NCBI GenBank assembly: GCA_947044365.1
Contig: OX345638.1
Location: 6,271,201-6,335,200, forward strand
Source of the DNA: Petrosia ficiformis
Lineage: Eukaryota > Porifera > Demospongiae > Haplosclerida > Petrosiidae
DNA: 64,000 nt
Direction: 5' to 3'
In this document: positions 1 through 12,355 of the stretch, piece after piece
How positions within the stretch are numbered: position 1 is the first letter of the stretch
Layout of the letters: each line of letters starts with the position of its first letter
Program-made: the position numbers and the translations under genes
The notes under the pieces: generated by a model
Told to the model about the DNA's origin: nothing
Database searches by the model: none
Seen by the model: only the letters and a program-made list of their open reading frames with translations

Positions 1-1160
1 ATGTGGTAAATGTAAAATATGTCCGCATATGCTAAACAGTCAAGTGCGGTAGACGTAAATATATAGTTAGGCCATCTACATCACAAATACACATTCATGT
101 ACATTGATGGTCAGTTGTACACTCACTTAACACATACATGTATTGTACATGTATAATACACATACATGTATTTAATAATACACTTACATGTTCAATTGTC
201 ACTACTTCAGGATGTTCAAGTGTAACTGTGTGACAATGAAAAGTAATGACATACTGTACATTGTACTCATCATATTCATCATACATATTGAAAATTAATG
301 ACATACATTGTACTCATATTCATCATACATATACATAATGTATCAATAATTTTTCTATCTATAATAATTCCTAGAATAGCCTCTAACTACCACTCAGAAT
401 GACTAGCCACTGACAGTTGACAGCAACATCATTTTGTTGAAGTCACATAGACAACACACTCCACCTGCTCCTTCCTGTTAATGAACACTAGCTTTTCAAA
501 TGACTCACTAACATTACCACCCCTTTGCACAGAGGAGGAAGTGTCTGGGGATACCAGCATACTAAGTCAGTACTACTGGAATGCTAATTATAGCAGACGT
601 AGTATCAATATTCACACTACATGATATCACATAAACATCAATAGAGTACAGTAAAGAAACTAGTTTGAAACTATGTGAAAGTTAAAAGCGGAAGTGAAGG
701 TGTGGTCTACATGTAAATGTGTGTGATTACATTTTGACCACACAACTAATAAATGATTAATGAATGTAGCAGTTCTATACCAACAAACATTCCTGCATAA
801 AATGAGTAATATAACTTTCTTATGAAAAGTATTAAAATAATATATTAAGAAGGCAAATGAATAAAAAAAAACAGTGAAGAGATCTCCACAAACATGTTTC
901 TCTTCACTATATTAGGAGCTCCAAATCACACAAGCAGGGTGTTCATAACTCCAACAAACATTTTATAAAAACATTTTATTATGGGTTAACTACATGTATG
1001 AGGAACACAATACATGTACTATCACGGTATGGAAATATTTAGCCCAATTCAGGATATTTCAACCTATTTTCAACACTCTTGTACAGTTCCTCATATATTA
1101 TGTATACAGTCAGTTTCAATTTACTGGATATTCATTCACTAGATTTAGATGTCCTGCATG
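1..1160. other. AT-rich non-coding stretch
   Basis: No coding exon is recognisable. The stretch has short acatgta-rich runs near 120-200 and a small palindromic pair around 870-915 (agtgaagaga / tctcttcact). Small open frames here have no domain content and lie in low-complexity DNA. Confidence 0.5.
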
Positions 1161-1324
1161 CAGTGGTGTGGAAACAGCCAGTCATGCAGGACATTGTCCG
1201 ATAAATGTAGTGAATGTCCGGTAAATTGAAACTAAACTGTATACAAAGTATATGGGGAGCAGGACAAGAGTGGTGAAAATAGGCCAAAATGTCCGGTAGT
1301 CGGCTCAATGTTTCCACACCCCTG
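1161..1324. mobile_element. 164-bp hAT-type miniature element (MITE)
   Basis: The ends are CAGTGGTGTGGAAACA and the inverted CAGGGGTGTGGAAACA (15 of 16 match). It is flanked by near-identical 8-bp direct repeats, cctgcatg before and cctgcata after. An 8-bp target duplication with ends starting CAGNG is typical of hAT transposons. A second, more worn copy lies at 18245-18411. There is no coding capacity, so a transposase from elsewhere would have moved it. Confidence 0.75.
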
Positions 1325-2336
1325 CCTGCATATTTCCACACTATTGACTACTATTCTAAATCACATTATATTCACATCATACTGTACCTGACTGTGAAAT
1401 CTTGTTAGTAGAACTAAAACTCTCCCCAAAGTCCGGTGCTAAACATGATAACATACATACGTAAATAACTAAATATAAGTATTATAAAAATGTGTAATAT
1501 AGTGGGAATGGCATCTTGAAATCTAGAATACTAGAAATAAAAAAAAACGAATGAAGTGAGAAGGGCTAAAGACAAGACATGTATAATTATATACCAAGAC
1601 TGAGATATTAGATTTGTAACCAATCAGTAAATGTCATGGGGATTTACAATATAGGTGTCCTGACTGTACTGATGAGTGTTTATCGGCATCCCCCACAAGT
1701 AAGGTTTTAATTGAAATCCACAAAGACAAAACAGATAATATAATTATAATAACCCTCCAACCACGCAGATGAAGCATACATTGTATGTGGCCATACATGT
1801 ACATACACATACATGTATGTAACTATACAAGATCTTTATAAAAACATAAACAGAATTTGAACTCAAGTGCTGAATTATCAAATGAATATGTACATGTATA
1901 TTATTATTATTACATTACTTAAGCTATAGTGTGTAACACAGGTAAATAGCATCTGACATGAACTGTAATGCATATGGAAATTGCAGATGTAGTCAGCACC
2001 TAATACCAGGTATATATGTCAATACCAGGCAATAATTTAAAACAATGAAATTACTAGTTTATCATTGATCATTACTCACTACATTGCTAGCAGTAATGTG
2101 TATAATAATTATATCATGAAGTTAGTTAAAATCTACTTGGCAAGTGTGTTAGTATCATCATTAACGACTTATAAAATTATTATTAATAAAAACTGAACGT
2201 TTCGACCCGAAGGTCTTCTTCAGCAGTATTAGATAATAGAAGATAATATAATAATGTTAGAAGATAATATCTATACTGTTTCTCTGCTATATACAACAGT
2301 TATTAGCAGTTTTACATCCTTTCTGAATCTTCCTGG
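1325..2336. other. Non-coding, AT-rich
   Basis: No exon is supported. Near 2189-2225 there is a short GC-richer motif (gaacgtttcgacccgaaggt and flank) that looks like part of a dispersed repeat. Confidence 0.4.
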
Positions 2337-2550
2337 CTGGTCTGTAGCTCAAACGCACGTTCTTTTACGCGCCACGCCCATTAATTGACCGAGCCCCCCA
2401 GGAATGACGCAACTTCCTTAACTACGTATACAATGCATAGTCGCGCAAGTGACACAAGAATAATTATATATAAATTATATATATAATATAATTATACATT
2501 AAACCCCGTGGAAAGCAATTATAGGGATGGCCCTACGGGCCATAAAAACA
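2337..2550 (-). repeat. Dispersed repeat family X, partial copy 1
   Basis: It shares long stretches with copies at 12871-13537 and 51119-51898: a block around acgcccattaattgaccgag, then cttccttaactacgtataca, and an end carrying aaagcaattatagggatgg followed by ccctacgggcc. Only one end of the element is present. No coding potential. Confidence 0.7.
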
Positions 2551-2963
2551 GTTCATTGATTTAATTGTTGCTCAAATAGCATATTAATTTTCACTCAGTG
2601 TCTTATCATTCTCTTACATTCTGTAAGTTTAGGATTGAGGTGTTGCCACAGGCCTAATAACTAACCTGTTTCAACCTAAGGATTACCCTAAATATGCATA
2701 CACATTAACCTAGGAAACAATTATTAGAGGAGATCCTATTACTGGAACACTATAGGCATTTACATAATGACAATAGCCCTACACACAGAAACAAAGTACT
2801 ACAAGTATGAAGACACTGAATCCCAGGCAGGAATGGGAATGCAATGGCTTAGCAAGCCAGGTCAAGGGTCACCTTCCATCTGGGAGTCAGCATCTTCTCT
2901 CTGCACCTATCCAATAGAATGAGTGTTTTTTTTCTGTGAAGACAAAGATCTACCTACATATTA

Positions 2964-3403
2964 GAGTTGGGCGATATACCGGTATTATCGCCAATTGATG
3001 ATAAATGAGTCTTATCGTGCTCACGATACACAGCTATCGTTAACTCGATAATATCGTTATTGCGGTATATCGCTAATATCGATTAATTACGGTATACGTT
3101 AATACACGTGTCTCAGTGAAGGCGTGAACCGTGAACGTCGAACGATCGTAATGGCAGCCTTAGACCTGATAGAACTCTGGTTAGAAAAGAGAAAACATCT
3201 TCTCCAGTTTGGACTTATTTCGGTTTGAAAGCTAATTCTGATTTTGTTATAGATTGTTAAAATTAATCATTTTATCACTCACTCCAATAACATATTTTGA
3301 TTTTGTAGTTTCTGAGTACATGCACAATTATCGTGATAATATCATTATCATGATAAAAAGTAAATTATCATATCATCTTCAAAATTTCAATATCGCCCAA
3401 CTC
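2964..3403 (+). mobile_element. hAT deletion derivative with a BED-finger remnant
   Basis: Inverted ends GAGTTGGGCGATAT and ATATCGCCCAACTC enclose 440 bp. At 3201-3233 one frame reads SPVWTYFGLKA, the opening motif of a BED zinc finger as found at the N terminus of hAT transposases. The rest of the transposase is missing. The element therefore looks like an internally deleted, non-autonomous hAT copy. It lies just 3' of the last recognisable exon of the minus-strand RING gene and may have interrupted that gene. Confidence 0.65.
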
Positions 3404-3607
3404 AGCAATATCAGACGTGAACCATAAGATACTAAATATTACTCCAGATAGCAGACTAACCTACATGTACCTAATTTACTGGATTTACATATACATGTAA
3501 AATGGCTAAAAATATTTGTCCAGTTAAAGAGAGGTACATGTGTAAGCATCTTCAATCATTAAATACATGATTCATAAATCACTAATCACAATAGAAAATA
3601 TTTTCAC

Positions 3608-6299
3608 CTTGTTCTTCTACTGATATATTTTCTGTAGGCTTGATTTTCAGTGGCTCTGGTTGTCTGGACTGCAAGAAATAGTATATAATTATTACATTCT
3701 TCTTAATTATTAGTATGAGCATTATTATTATTACTACTATTAATGTGATGTCTAAGTTTATCTGGTGAAAAATTATAATTACTTTTGTTTTTATAAAAAA
3801 ATACTTTGTATTTACAATAAATCATAACGATAATATGAAAAACCCATAATAACTGTTTTCATATTCTTCTACTGGATTTAGTGTAATACGCAAAATTTTC
3901 AACCTAACAACATGTAGTTTAAGATACATGTACTTAATCCTTTCACAGTTGAATTATTAACTGACAATGTGGATGTTAATAACCATACGTTATGTTATTG
4001 TTAATATAACATACCATAGTTGTTTGTAAAGTATCGTGCAGTGTTTTGTCACCGACGTTTTCATCTGTAAATAAATGATAATGGATAAGTAGCACGAGTC
4101 TTTAGATTTGAACAAATTACATACAAATGCATTTTTATGAAAAGACAATTATATCTACAAGGCAGTGCTGCATACAGAAAATGAAGCTAGGGGGGGGGGG
4201 GGGGGGGGGGGGGGCAATATGAGACTTTAGAGAATGTAGGGCGGGCAACGATGTTACCATGTGCCGTAAACACATATTGGTGTGACATTTTGGGAAACAC
4301 TCGTGTATTTTTCTGTAACAGTTGAAATTTTGGCCATGCATTTCCTGATTAACTACTCTAGAGTCATTCTGTATGACGAAAACTACAGCAATGTCAGCAC
4401 ACAGTTCAGCATTGCACCATTTAACAATTAGACTACATGTATACAGATATAACATGAAAAAATCTCACATGTACTACATGTACAATGTAACATGTAGTAT
4501 TTACTTTTACGTCACACTCATGAAAGTCTAGGAGGGGGCAGGAGCTCCCCTTGAGGGGGCAAATGCCCCCCCCCCCCCCCCACCCTCTCTAAATGCAGCC
4601 CTGAAAACCCAGTATATACACATGTGTATCATGATTAAAATATCTAGCAGCATCTCTGTGTGTCAGTGAAGATATTCATGAAGTTTAAAATTCATGTCTG
4701 ACAGAAACTGACACAATTTTCAGTATTCACTTGAAAACGTAGCTTCTGTTGTTCTGTTGTATATTTACACATATAAATGTATATGTATGTAAAATGATTG
4801 ATTGTTTTCCCATGGGTTCAAACTATACATGTATATTTATATTCTTGCATCACCTACGTGAAGCAAGTATGCATTGTATACATAGTTAAGGAAGTTGCCT
4901 CATTCTGGGGGGCTCTATCAATTAATGGCACGGCATGTAATAGAATGCGTGCTCGAGCTCTACACAGTACTGACCAGCAAGAAGAAAGAAAGCTGCTTGG
5001 AGCTTACATAGAAACTGAAACTAATAGCTAGCTATTCGACCTAAAAAATAATCCTAAAGTTCTACAAGATCCTTTAACCCTTAGAGCACTGAGCCTGTAT
5101 TTCAAAATTCTTCCCATTTCCAACACTGGCGACTCTATTGCATATAATGTGGCCATCGTTCACTTTCTCTACCGAAAAACCATCAACTTTTTTTGCCACA
5201 TTCAGCAGCTTGTGCCTGACGCCAATTACAAGCATTTGGACAGCTTCGTGTAGCTAGGAACAGACGGCGAACCACAAAGGGGTGAAATGTCACATATATG
5301 TGACATCAGTGCTCTAAGGGTTAAAAGGTAAGGAGAGTAGATCTAGATATCATAATAATAACTGCAATAGGTTGTTGTGTATCTGGCATGATAAAGTCAG
5401 CCATGATTACTGAATGCTGGACACCACAAAGCAATCATAGGATACCTTTTTCTTTATATATCTTGTTTCTAGTGTTATGAATAACCTCCTGAAAAAAATA
5501 CTGTTTACTGTTCTATTTTTGCGATATGAACAGGGTTGTATCTTCATCTACCATTCAAAATGCATAATACCAAACAAATGACTGTAACTTTATGTACAAA
5601 ATAGCTGAATAATGAACATTAAAGTATCAATGCAGGGATGGATCCAGAATGGAATTATGGGGTGTGCTAAGAGGTGTGGGTTGAAAGTAAATGGCAGTAT
5701 ATAGAACTTGAGGGAAACAGAAAAGTGTTTAAAACTACTGGTCTAGGGATGGAAAACAAGAATTACATTATAAGTTATTTTCTTGTTTAAGTATACTTAC
5801 TACCTGTATAGCATGGCCAAAAAAGGGGGTAGGGCTATAGCTAAATCCACCTCTGCAATGACTATAGAGACTCCTTGACAAAAAAAGTGAAAGGGTTTAC
5901 AATATGCCTTCATTATAAGGTCAACTTGCTGTCACCTTTAACATCTTGCATTTCATACCTTTTTCCAATGTTGCCTGAAGTTCTAAAATGTTGTTGATAT
6001 GAAATGCTGTAGGAAGGCCAACCACTCCACTGTCAGGAAGTTGTGTAATACAGCGACATGAAGGACACATTACAACATATCTGTCCTGCTGTGTTAATGA
6101 TAACATAAATATCTTTAGCAGTGTAGCTATAGTAATCACATACCTCTAGTTCTTGTGGTAATTGTTCAATACAAGTTGTACAAAATGAATGATGACAAAT
6201 TAGCACTTTTGGATTAGTATATCTCTGCAAACAGACACCGCAGGTTATATTCTCTTCCAATTTCTGATTGAATCCAGTAATAGGAGTTTGTTCAGCCAT
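3608..6299 (-). CDS. RING-finger (TRIM-like) gene with ankyrin-Roco type linker exons; 3' end not found
   Basis: Four minus-strand exons join in phase. Exon 1 (6299-6144, start MAEQTPITG) and exon 2 (6088-5959) form a C3HC4 RING: C20-x2-C23, C35-x-H37, C40-x2-C43, then CPSC across the splice. After it comes a TRIM-like linker (TQLPDSGVVGLPTAFHINN). RINGs of this kind are usually E3 ubiquitin ligases. Exon 3 (4064-4015) resembles the last part of an ankyrin repeat (DTLQTTM against DILQAAM in the gene at 60435). Exon 4 (3668-3608) matches the linker exon at 59765-59705 (QPEPLKIKPTENIS). Phases 0, 1, 0 and 1 all agree. No Roc-COR exon follows in the 3.6 kb to the window edge, so the gene is truncated, continues outside the window, or is a relic. 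Exon 2 has a CAGCAG tandem acceptor. The RING is confident, the full chain moderate. Confidence 0.65.
4191..4214. repeat. Poly-G tract (24 nt)
   Basis: An unbroken run of about 24 G in AT-rich DNA. Poly-C runs occur at about 4567-4581 and 8004-8026. Such runs are prone to length errors in assembly and may form quadruplex structures. Confidence 0.8.
4796..5455 (+). repeat. Dispersed repeat family X, copy 2, with a nested insertion
   Basis: It starts with attgattgttttcccatggg, the inverse of the end at 51860, and ends with ggacaccacaaagcaatcat. It shares the block cattctggggggctctatca with the other copies. It is interrupted at 5078-5320 by a piggyBac-like MITE. The open frame at 4798-5031 lies wholly in the repeat and has no domain content. 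Confidence 0.75.
5078..5320. mobile_element. piggyBac-type MITE with TTAA target duplication
   Basis: The inverted ends CCCTTAGAGCACTGA and TCAGTGCTCTAAGGG enclose 243 bp and are directly flanked by TTAA on each side (5074-5077 and 5321-5324). TTAA duplication and CCC ends are the mark of piggyBac elements. The homologous family X copy near 37390-37405 has the uninterrupted sequence ttctttaaaaggtaaggag, which is the empty site. Confidence 0.85.
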
Positions 6300-6699
6300 C
6301 ACTCCAGGTGTGTACACCCTTTGGCTTTGGAAAGGGGTGGCAAACTGGCAATATGCAGCGCCCGCGCGCGCGCAGTGCTGTAGACACCACGCCCTCAAAA
6401 TTATTTCCTTAAAAGATACGGTACCGGTACGTTGACACTTGTGACATGACAATGTGATGATTGTGATCATGGACTATGTATCAATGGCTGTTTATAAACA
6501 AGAAGCGTTCCTCTCGAACTAAAAACAGGGAGCCAAAGGAGTCCAGATATCTGTAAGATCTTCTTGAGTAGCAAAGATTTCTTGGGGTGTGTTTATAGCC
6601 TCCTCTGTGTTTGGGGTGGTCTTTTTTGTGTCACTTTCAAGAGCCATTTGAAAAAATAATGGATTCTATTGATTTGTCAAAACTTAGGGTGAGTTCATA

Positions 6700-8250
6700 A
6701 TACTATGTTAAACTAGAATGTATGTAATTATAAATTATATAATAAGTAGTAATACACTAATAATGAGATGTTTTGAGTTATCGAATAATAATATGATCAT
6801 AATTAACCTCTAAACACTCATTGTTTTGCTATTTTCTACAAAATATGTACTAAATTTGTATTTAAATTCGTAGCTTCTCTTCTGGATGCCAAATTTAGTA
6901 TAAAAATAAAATAAAATTTTAAAAATTTAGTATAATATTATGTTATCTGTTTATGGAAGAATTTGGAACCATTCTTAAAAATCTGAGCAGCTACCATTCT
7001 AATACACCACACCCACTAATTAAAATATAGAACTTATAATTATGTCAACACATATGAAAATTGAACATTTAAGTAAGTATTTTTCAATCAAGTGTTCACT
7101 ATTTGGGTGTTTTGTACAGGAATCCAATGAAATCCACCATCTTAGAACCTGACTTGTCATTGCTATTCATAAATACCAAATTTCTGTACAAAACAATTAA
7201 CTACACTATATATATAGCAACTGTTTATACCAGGGCTAAAATGAAGCTTTTTTTGGCATTTCAATATTCACTTTGCTAAAAAATGAATATTCAAATTCAG
7301 CTTGGTCACGTGGTTTTAGATAAAATATTAATTATTAGTTCACCATTCACTGTAACTAACTACTATATACTGTATATTTATGACACCAGCGTTATTAACA
7401 CCTTGCCAACATAGGCAGAGCAGAGGTTACTGTATAATTATTAAGTTTCAAGCTAGCTTTGAAACTCATACAATGTTATACTCCTTTGCCATTGTAAGGA
7501 GTCTGGTGGCTCAGATGGTAAGAGCAGAAACAAAACACATGTAACTTTTAAGAAAATTAAATGGTAGCAGAAGAGGTTTCTTGGCTTGTAGATCACAGAA
7601 CGTATAATATAAGCACAGGGGCTTTACATAGGATAAACCTTACGTCTAATACATGTAGTTTGCCTAGTACTGGCCATGTACCTTCAGGCATCTGTACCAT
7701 CAACAGCTGTTAACAAGGGCGAATTCAGGATTCTAGATTATGGTGGTATAATTTCCCTGGTTGTAGTGGGTCTGGAGGCATGCCCCCACAGGAAAATTTT
7801 GATTTGGACCCAAAAAATGGCAATCTGGGAGTTATCATAGTCATACCAGCTCTTTAACTACATATATAAATTACATATACATTTGTAAAATACTACTTGA
7901 TACTATGTATAAATGAATACCTTTCTTGCCAAAACTGGAAGTAAGCCATCAAACAGTCATTACCATGTTGGTATGTGTAATTTAGGGAGGGTGCTGACTC
8001 TGCCCCCCCCCCCCCCCCCCCCCCCCAAATTAAATCCTGCACTGGTTAAAATAACCAATACCTGATAGTGCCCGATTACCTATCTAATTATCACTGTGCC
8101 ACTGGGATTCAGTTGATAAATGGGTGTGGTTCGTATACACAGAACAAGAAAATTGGTTATCCATACAAGAGTCACTAACAATATTGTACTGTTATTAATA
8201 ATTAACCTTCTTTGTTATTACATGTATAAAGATGTTTAAAATCTTTATTA
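6700..8250. other. Non-coding, AT-rich, with old repeat fragments
   Basis: No exon is supported. A stretch at 7110-7190 resembles other dispersed fragments (about 9185-9330, 11220-11300) built around ctgtacaggaaat. A short tRNA A-box-like string (ggtggctcagatggtaagag) sits at about 7506-7525 without a recognisable B box. A poly-C run is at 8004-8026. Confidence 0.45.
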
Positions 8251-8253
8251 TAG

Positions 8254-8381
8254 ATGTGAGAAGGGTTCTCCAGAAATTTTATTTGCTCCTGTAACAATCT
8301 CCTAGGAATAAAAAGGAGACAGAAGTGGGTGTGACAACAAAAGAAATAAACAGATAAAAGATCTCTGGAGGATTACAACAG
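8254..8381 (+). pseudogene. Broken lysine-rich exon (copy 1)
   Basis: It is flanked by an acceptor (ttatag) and a donor (acaacag/gtatgag) and aligns with the intact exons at 23029-23167 and 23904-24033 (start CEKGSPE). In the expected frame it reaches TAG after about 17 codons. It is a decayed copy of the exon cassette. Confidence 0.6.
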
Positions 8382-9395
8382 GTATGAGAATATTGTCATG
8401 TGACATACATGTACATGTATAGTATCAGTCATGTGACTTGTAGTATCAAATGTCTATAATATGCTGTGTATAGTTATTTATTTAAAGTTTTGTTGCTTTA
8501 TCACATAAAAAAAAAACCATACCCATTTTAATGTGCATGTGGGAAGCCAACAAACTGTCTGGAGTAAAATGTTGATCAGTTTTCCAGCCTTACCCAACCC
8601 AAAATATTTGAACATATTAAGAGCCTTAGTATACATGTAATTATTATTGTAAATGCACATGTTTACCTTCCATTCCAGTATCCTCAGGTCTGTTGCCACT
8701 GTTGTCTATAAAAGCATAATGTACATTGTAACACTAGTAATGTTGGGATGAGCCTAGCTAAGCATTCCCAACACCTGTATAAACACTTTACAAGAAGGAA
8801 GCCAGAGATAAGTGTATACAAAATGTGTGTTATCAGAAATTCATTAGTAACAGAGTATTAATGTATGCAAGTAGTTTGCATTTTAATGTGTATAGAATAA
8901 GTTATCCAACACAACATGATATACTTTGAAACCATGCATTTAAGATCTTAATTTTCATTTCTTTCTCCAGCAAAAATTGTTTGGACGTGCATTGCAATAG
9001 GAAGGTCAGCAACTCCAGTGTCAGGACTCAGGAAGTTGTGTTAAATGGTCACATTGAGGTCAGTGTGTAACATATTGGTCTTGCTGTGTAAAATAACAAT
9101 ACTGTTAATTATAATTTTGACTGTGGATGTGAAAATCGGTAAATAAGTATGTTGCCAAAGACTTTCATTTAAAGCTTGTTACTCAGCCATTCTGTACAGG
9201 AAATTAACTGAATTCGGCATCTGAGTTGCCGTTCCAGGATTGCAGATTTCGTTGGCTAACTTCACAAAATGTCTGAATAATGACCATTTAAATAATATGT
9301 TGTTTAACAAAATTGCCAATGAATGATTTTTAACACCCACCATGATAATTGGTGAGCCCCACACTTATCAGGTAGCTGGAAAATTTGCACAGTAT

Positions 9396-9457
9396 ATAAA
9401 ATTATATATATATATACAATATATATATATATAATTATATAATTATATATATATAAT
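9396..9457. repeat. TA microsatellite
   Basis: Alternating TA of about 60 bp, broken by a few bases and largely self-complementary. Confidence 0.8.
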
Positions 9458-9681
9458 GTTGGTACATTACGTATTCTGTAAATATCTTAATGTTCAAATT
9501 TCTAAAGCAACATGCGTGTCACTGCATAAAAGCTATGGATGAAAAGAGGACAGAGCTAAACGAGCTGCAGAGACTAAAGCTAACAAATGAACTGTTGCAT
9601 TTTGCTTTTCTTCGCACTAAAAGCTTGTTTTTACTCAGTGTCAAAAATTTGGTTATTCTAACCACGTCTTCTCATGATTGC

Positions 9682-9735
9682 TAGTCTCACAAGCCAGACC
9701 CAACTTTAAAGCAGTGGGTCTGGCTTGCAGGACTA
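9682..9735. mobile_element. 54-bp miniature foldback element with target duplication
   Basis: It is almost all inverted repeat: TAGTCTCACAAGCCAGACCC and its partner GGGTCTGGCTTGCAGGACTA around a 14-base loop. It is flanked by atgattgc on both sides (9674-9681 and 9737-9744). The TAGTCTC ends and GGTCTGG motif are shared with the 338-bp element at 51189-51526, so this looks like its smallest relative. Confidence 0.65.
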
Positions 9736-11487
9736 AATGATTGCAAGTACTACTATATTCTAATCAGGAGCTTCAAACTTGTGTATCCAACTCACAAACA
9801 TGTTCAACAACAGATGGATTACAAAAGATATTATAGTTTGACACTCCTTCGTGATTATGCAGAGCAGTGTGTTAACTTATTAAAATACCTGTAGTTCTTG
9901 CGGCAAACTTTCAATACAAGCTAAACAAAATGAGTGGTGACCAGTCTGTATATTTGTTCTGACAGACTCTGCAAGTTTGTTTCTGTTCAAATTTCGTACT
10001 AAGATCAACAGTAACATCTCTTTCAGCCATCACAGACTTACTCCAACTCCATAGAAGCAGCATGAAACGGGACTTTGTTTTTGTCTGCAGCGTTTACGTT
10101 GTCGAACTCTTCCTAAACTGCCAACTAAAAGGGGGTGTTATGACAGTGTCACAACAACCCCTTTTTTGGCAGATTGCAAGATTGAAAGGGTCCTACTCAG
10201 TACTGTTCTTCTTTGACTTTCCCCTTGATTGTTCTCCTCTCTAAATCTTCACTAGTGTAGAATTATCACAGTATATAGTTCATACAGTTCACTACACTCT
10301 GGAATCTGGATTTTTCCCAGCCCTCTTAAAGAAACTGAACACAAGAGTAGATCAATATAATATCTATCTTGAATTTGGATAATCCACTAAGCCAATACTT
10401 CATCCAATTTATGAATTATGAGATAGGACTGTATGTTTACCATAACAAATATATTTACAATGTACATGTCCTGAAATTAACCACTGTGTTTATTAACTAT
10501 TTTGACTGAAAATATGCTACAAATAAGACCTGTATTAATGAGCATTTGGTGGTTAGTTGTTCAGGGGCTAAAACATTATATAGTAATACAAAAATGTATT
10601 AATAATTTAATAGCTGAATTACAACAAACAGCCGTGATTGATGATGACACCACATACGGATATTTTTTCTTCACATACATGTATCTTGTTATCACTGTAA
10701 ATTATGGAGTTTTTGATAAGGTTTAGAAGCATGGGCCAATTAGGCTTGACAATGGTTATTATGATGATTGACCTTTGACCCAATATAAAGTGTTTTACAA
10801 ACAAACAAATCCCATCATGAAACATTTAAGATTTTCAGCTAATCATTTGAATTGATCAAAATGAGAATGTTCCAATTTCAGATTAATATTATATTGGTGT
10901 GACAAGGCATATACAAACCCAAAAAACCAATTATCAACTCTTGCCATGTAAGTGGAGGGTAATGATATTTTTTGCGTGTGTGTCTGTCTGTCTGTCTGTT
11001 TGTAATTCTAGATGTGTTATCAAACATTCTCAATAAAATAGAACATCAGTGTCCCAATACAAATAACTGTAAATATATCCTTAACATTGGTATACAATGT
11101 TATGTGTGTGTGTGCGTGTGTGACACATACAAATAATTATATGTGACCTTTTTGATAAGGGACACTTCCCTGCAAGGTAAGTTTGATCAAACTCTTACAT
11201 TAAATTACTCATTATTCCACATTTTGTACAGGAAATGAATGAAATCTGCTAACCAGGGAAGAGCACTTCATAGATCCCACAATGACTTCCTGTACAAAAT
11301 AACAATGTCCCTTTTCGTCACAATATGTATTTCCCCTGCAAATGATGGCCAAGAAAATCCTGTATGTAAATTATTATACATACAGGATTAGAAAACACAG
11401 GGACATTTACTAATTGTGCTATAATATACATATACATGTATTTCTTTTTGAAATTAACCTCTTTTGTTATAAAATCTCTCATTACAG

Positions 11488-11978
11488 ATGTGAGAAGAGT
11501 TCTCTACTCTAAACAATCTGAAAATGAGACAGAAGTGGGTGTGGCCAAGAAAGACGAAAGCAAAACATATAAGAGAACAAGAGACCTCTGGAAGATCAAA
11601 ACAGGTATGAGGATATTGTCATGTGACCTGCAGTGTCAGTCATGTGACTTTTAGTATCAGTTATGCAACTTGTAGTATCGATATTCATTTGTGCATCTAC
11701 TTATTTTACGTATGGAGCCTTCTATATTTGAGGGTTTGAAAGCATCATGCTTTCATTGGCGTTTCACACATTCAAAGCAATTTTAATTTTTGCATGCATA
11801 TTTAGTTGTACAGTCTAACTAGTGATGCACTGATAATTGGATGAGCTATCCCTATTATCGGTCATTATCACTTCTCAAATTTTGGATATTAATTCAATGA
11901 TCCCAAATATTACTCTACAGGAAGAATCTACTGAAGAGTCCAACCAAAAAAGAAACACAAGAAAGATGATGATGATTA
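11488..11978 (+). pseudogene. Broken lysine-rich exon pair (copy 2)
   Basis: One exon (11488-11604, acceptor attacag, donor acag/gtatgag) and a terminal exon (11921-11978) align with 23904-24033 and 24273-24344. The first has TAA after about 9 codons in the expected frame. The terminal one starts EESTEESNQ but has a frameshift, so the GATGATGATGATTAA ending is read out of frame. Both splice sites remain, which points to decay after duplication. The real start of this gene copy is not visible. Confidence 0.6.
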
Positions 11979-12355
11979 AAACTCTTATCTTTAAACACTT
12001 TTAATCATCGCCTGAAGACATTGTCTCTTTTCAATATTTTTAGAGTTCTTGACTGTCTCTAATTTCAGAATAATATTATTTTGTAAGAAATATATTATGA
12101 ATTTCCACCGATTAGTGCACTGGATGACAGATATATATATTCAATTTGGTTTCTGGGTGGAGCGATAACTCATCTTCAATATATGATTGAAACTTTCTCT
12201 AAAACACGAGCAAAACCATATTGAAGAAATTGTAATCTTTTCCCTGCTCAGCTATTGTCTCGGTTTTTGAAATAATTATGGTTAAGAAAAAGATCATCAA
12301 AGAATAAAATTAATAATGTCTATAATAGAAAAAATAGTTAGCTATCGGCCTATCA

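Larger units (their letters stand above)
8945..10029 (-). pseudogene. Decayed copy of the RING gene
   Basis: The minus strand from 10029 reads MAERDVTVD, then a C-x2-C pair (CRVCQNKYT) like the RING exon at 6299. About eight codons around the third zinc ligand are then lost and the frame shifts. HHSFCLACIESLPQELQ can be read in the next frame, matching HHSFCTTCIEQLPQELE of the intact gene. The second RING exon is recognisable at about 9085-8945 (DTGVADLPIAMHVQ against DSGVVGLPTAFHIN) but has lost the CPxC pair and carries a stop. It cannot form a RING. Confidence 0.7.

Noticed and set aside
4135..4455. Minus-strand frame of 106 codons with a proline run
   Set aside because: The proline run is the poly-G tract read in reverse; no splice or domain support.
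7500..7530. tRNA-like A box
   Set aside because: No matching B box, acceptor stem or anticodon arm is found downstream.
9490..9684. 64-codon frame with KAMDEKRTELNELQRLKLTN
   Set aside because: It looks protein-like but lacks splice signals and known domains, and the 3' part runs into the mobile element at 9682.
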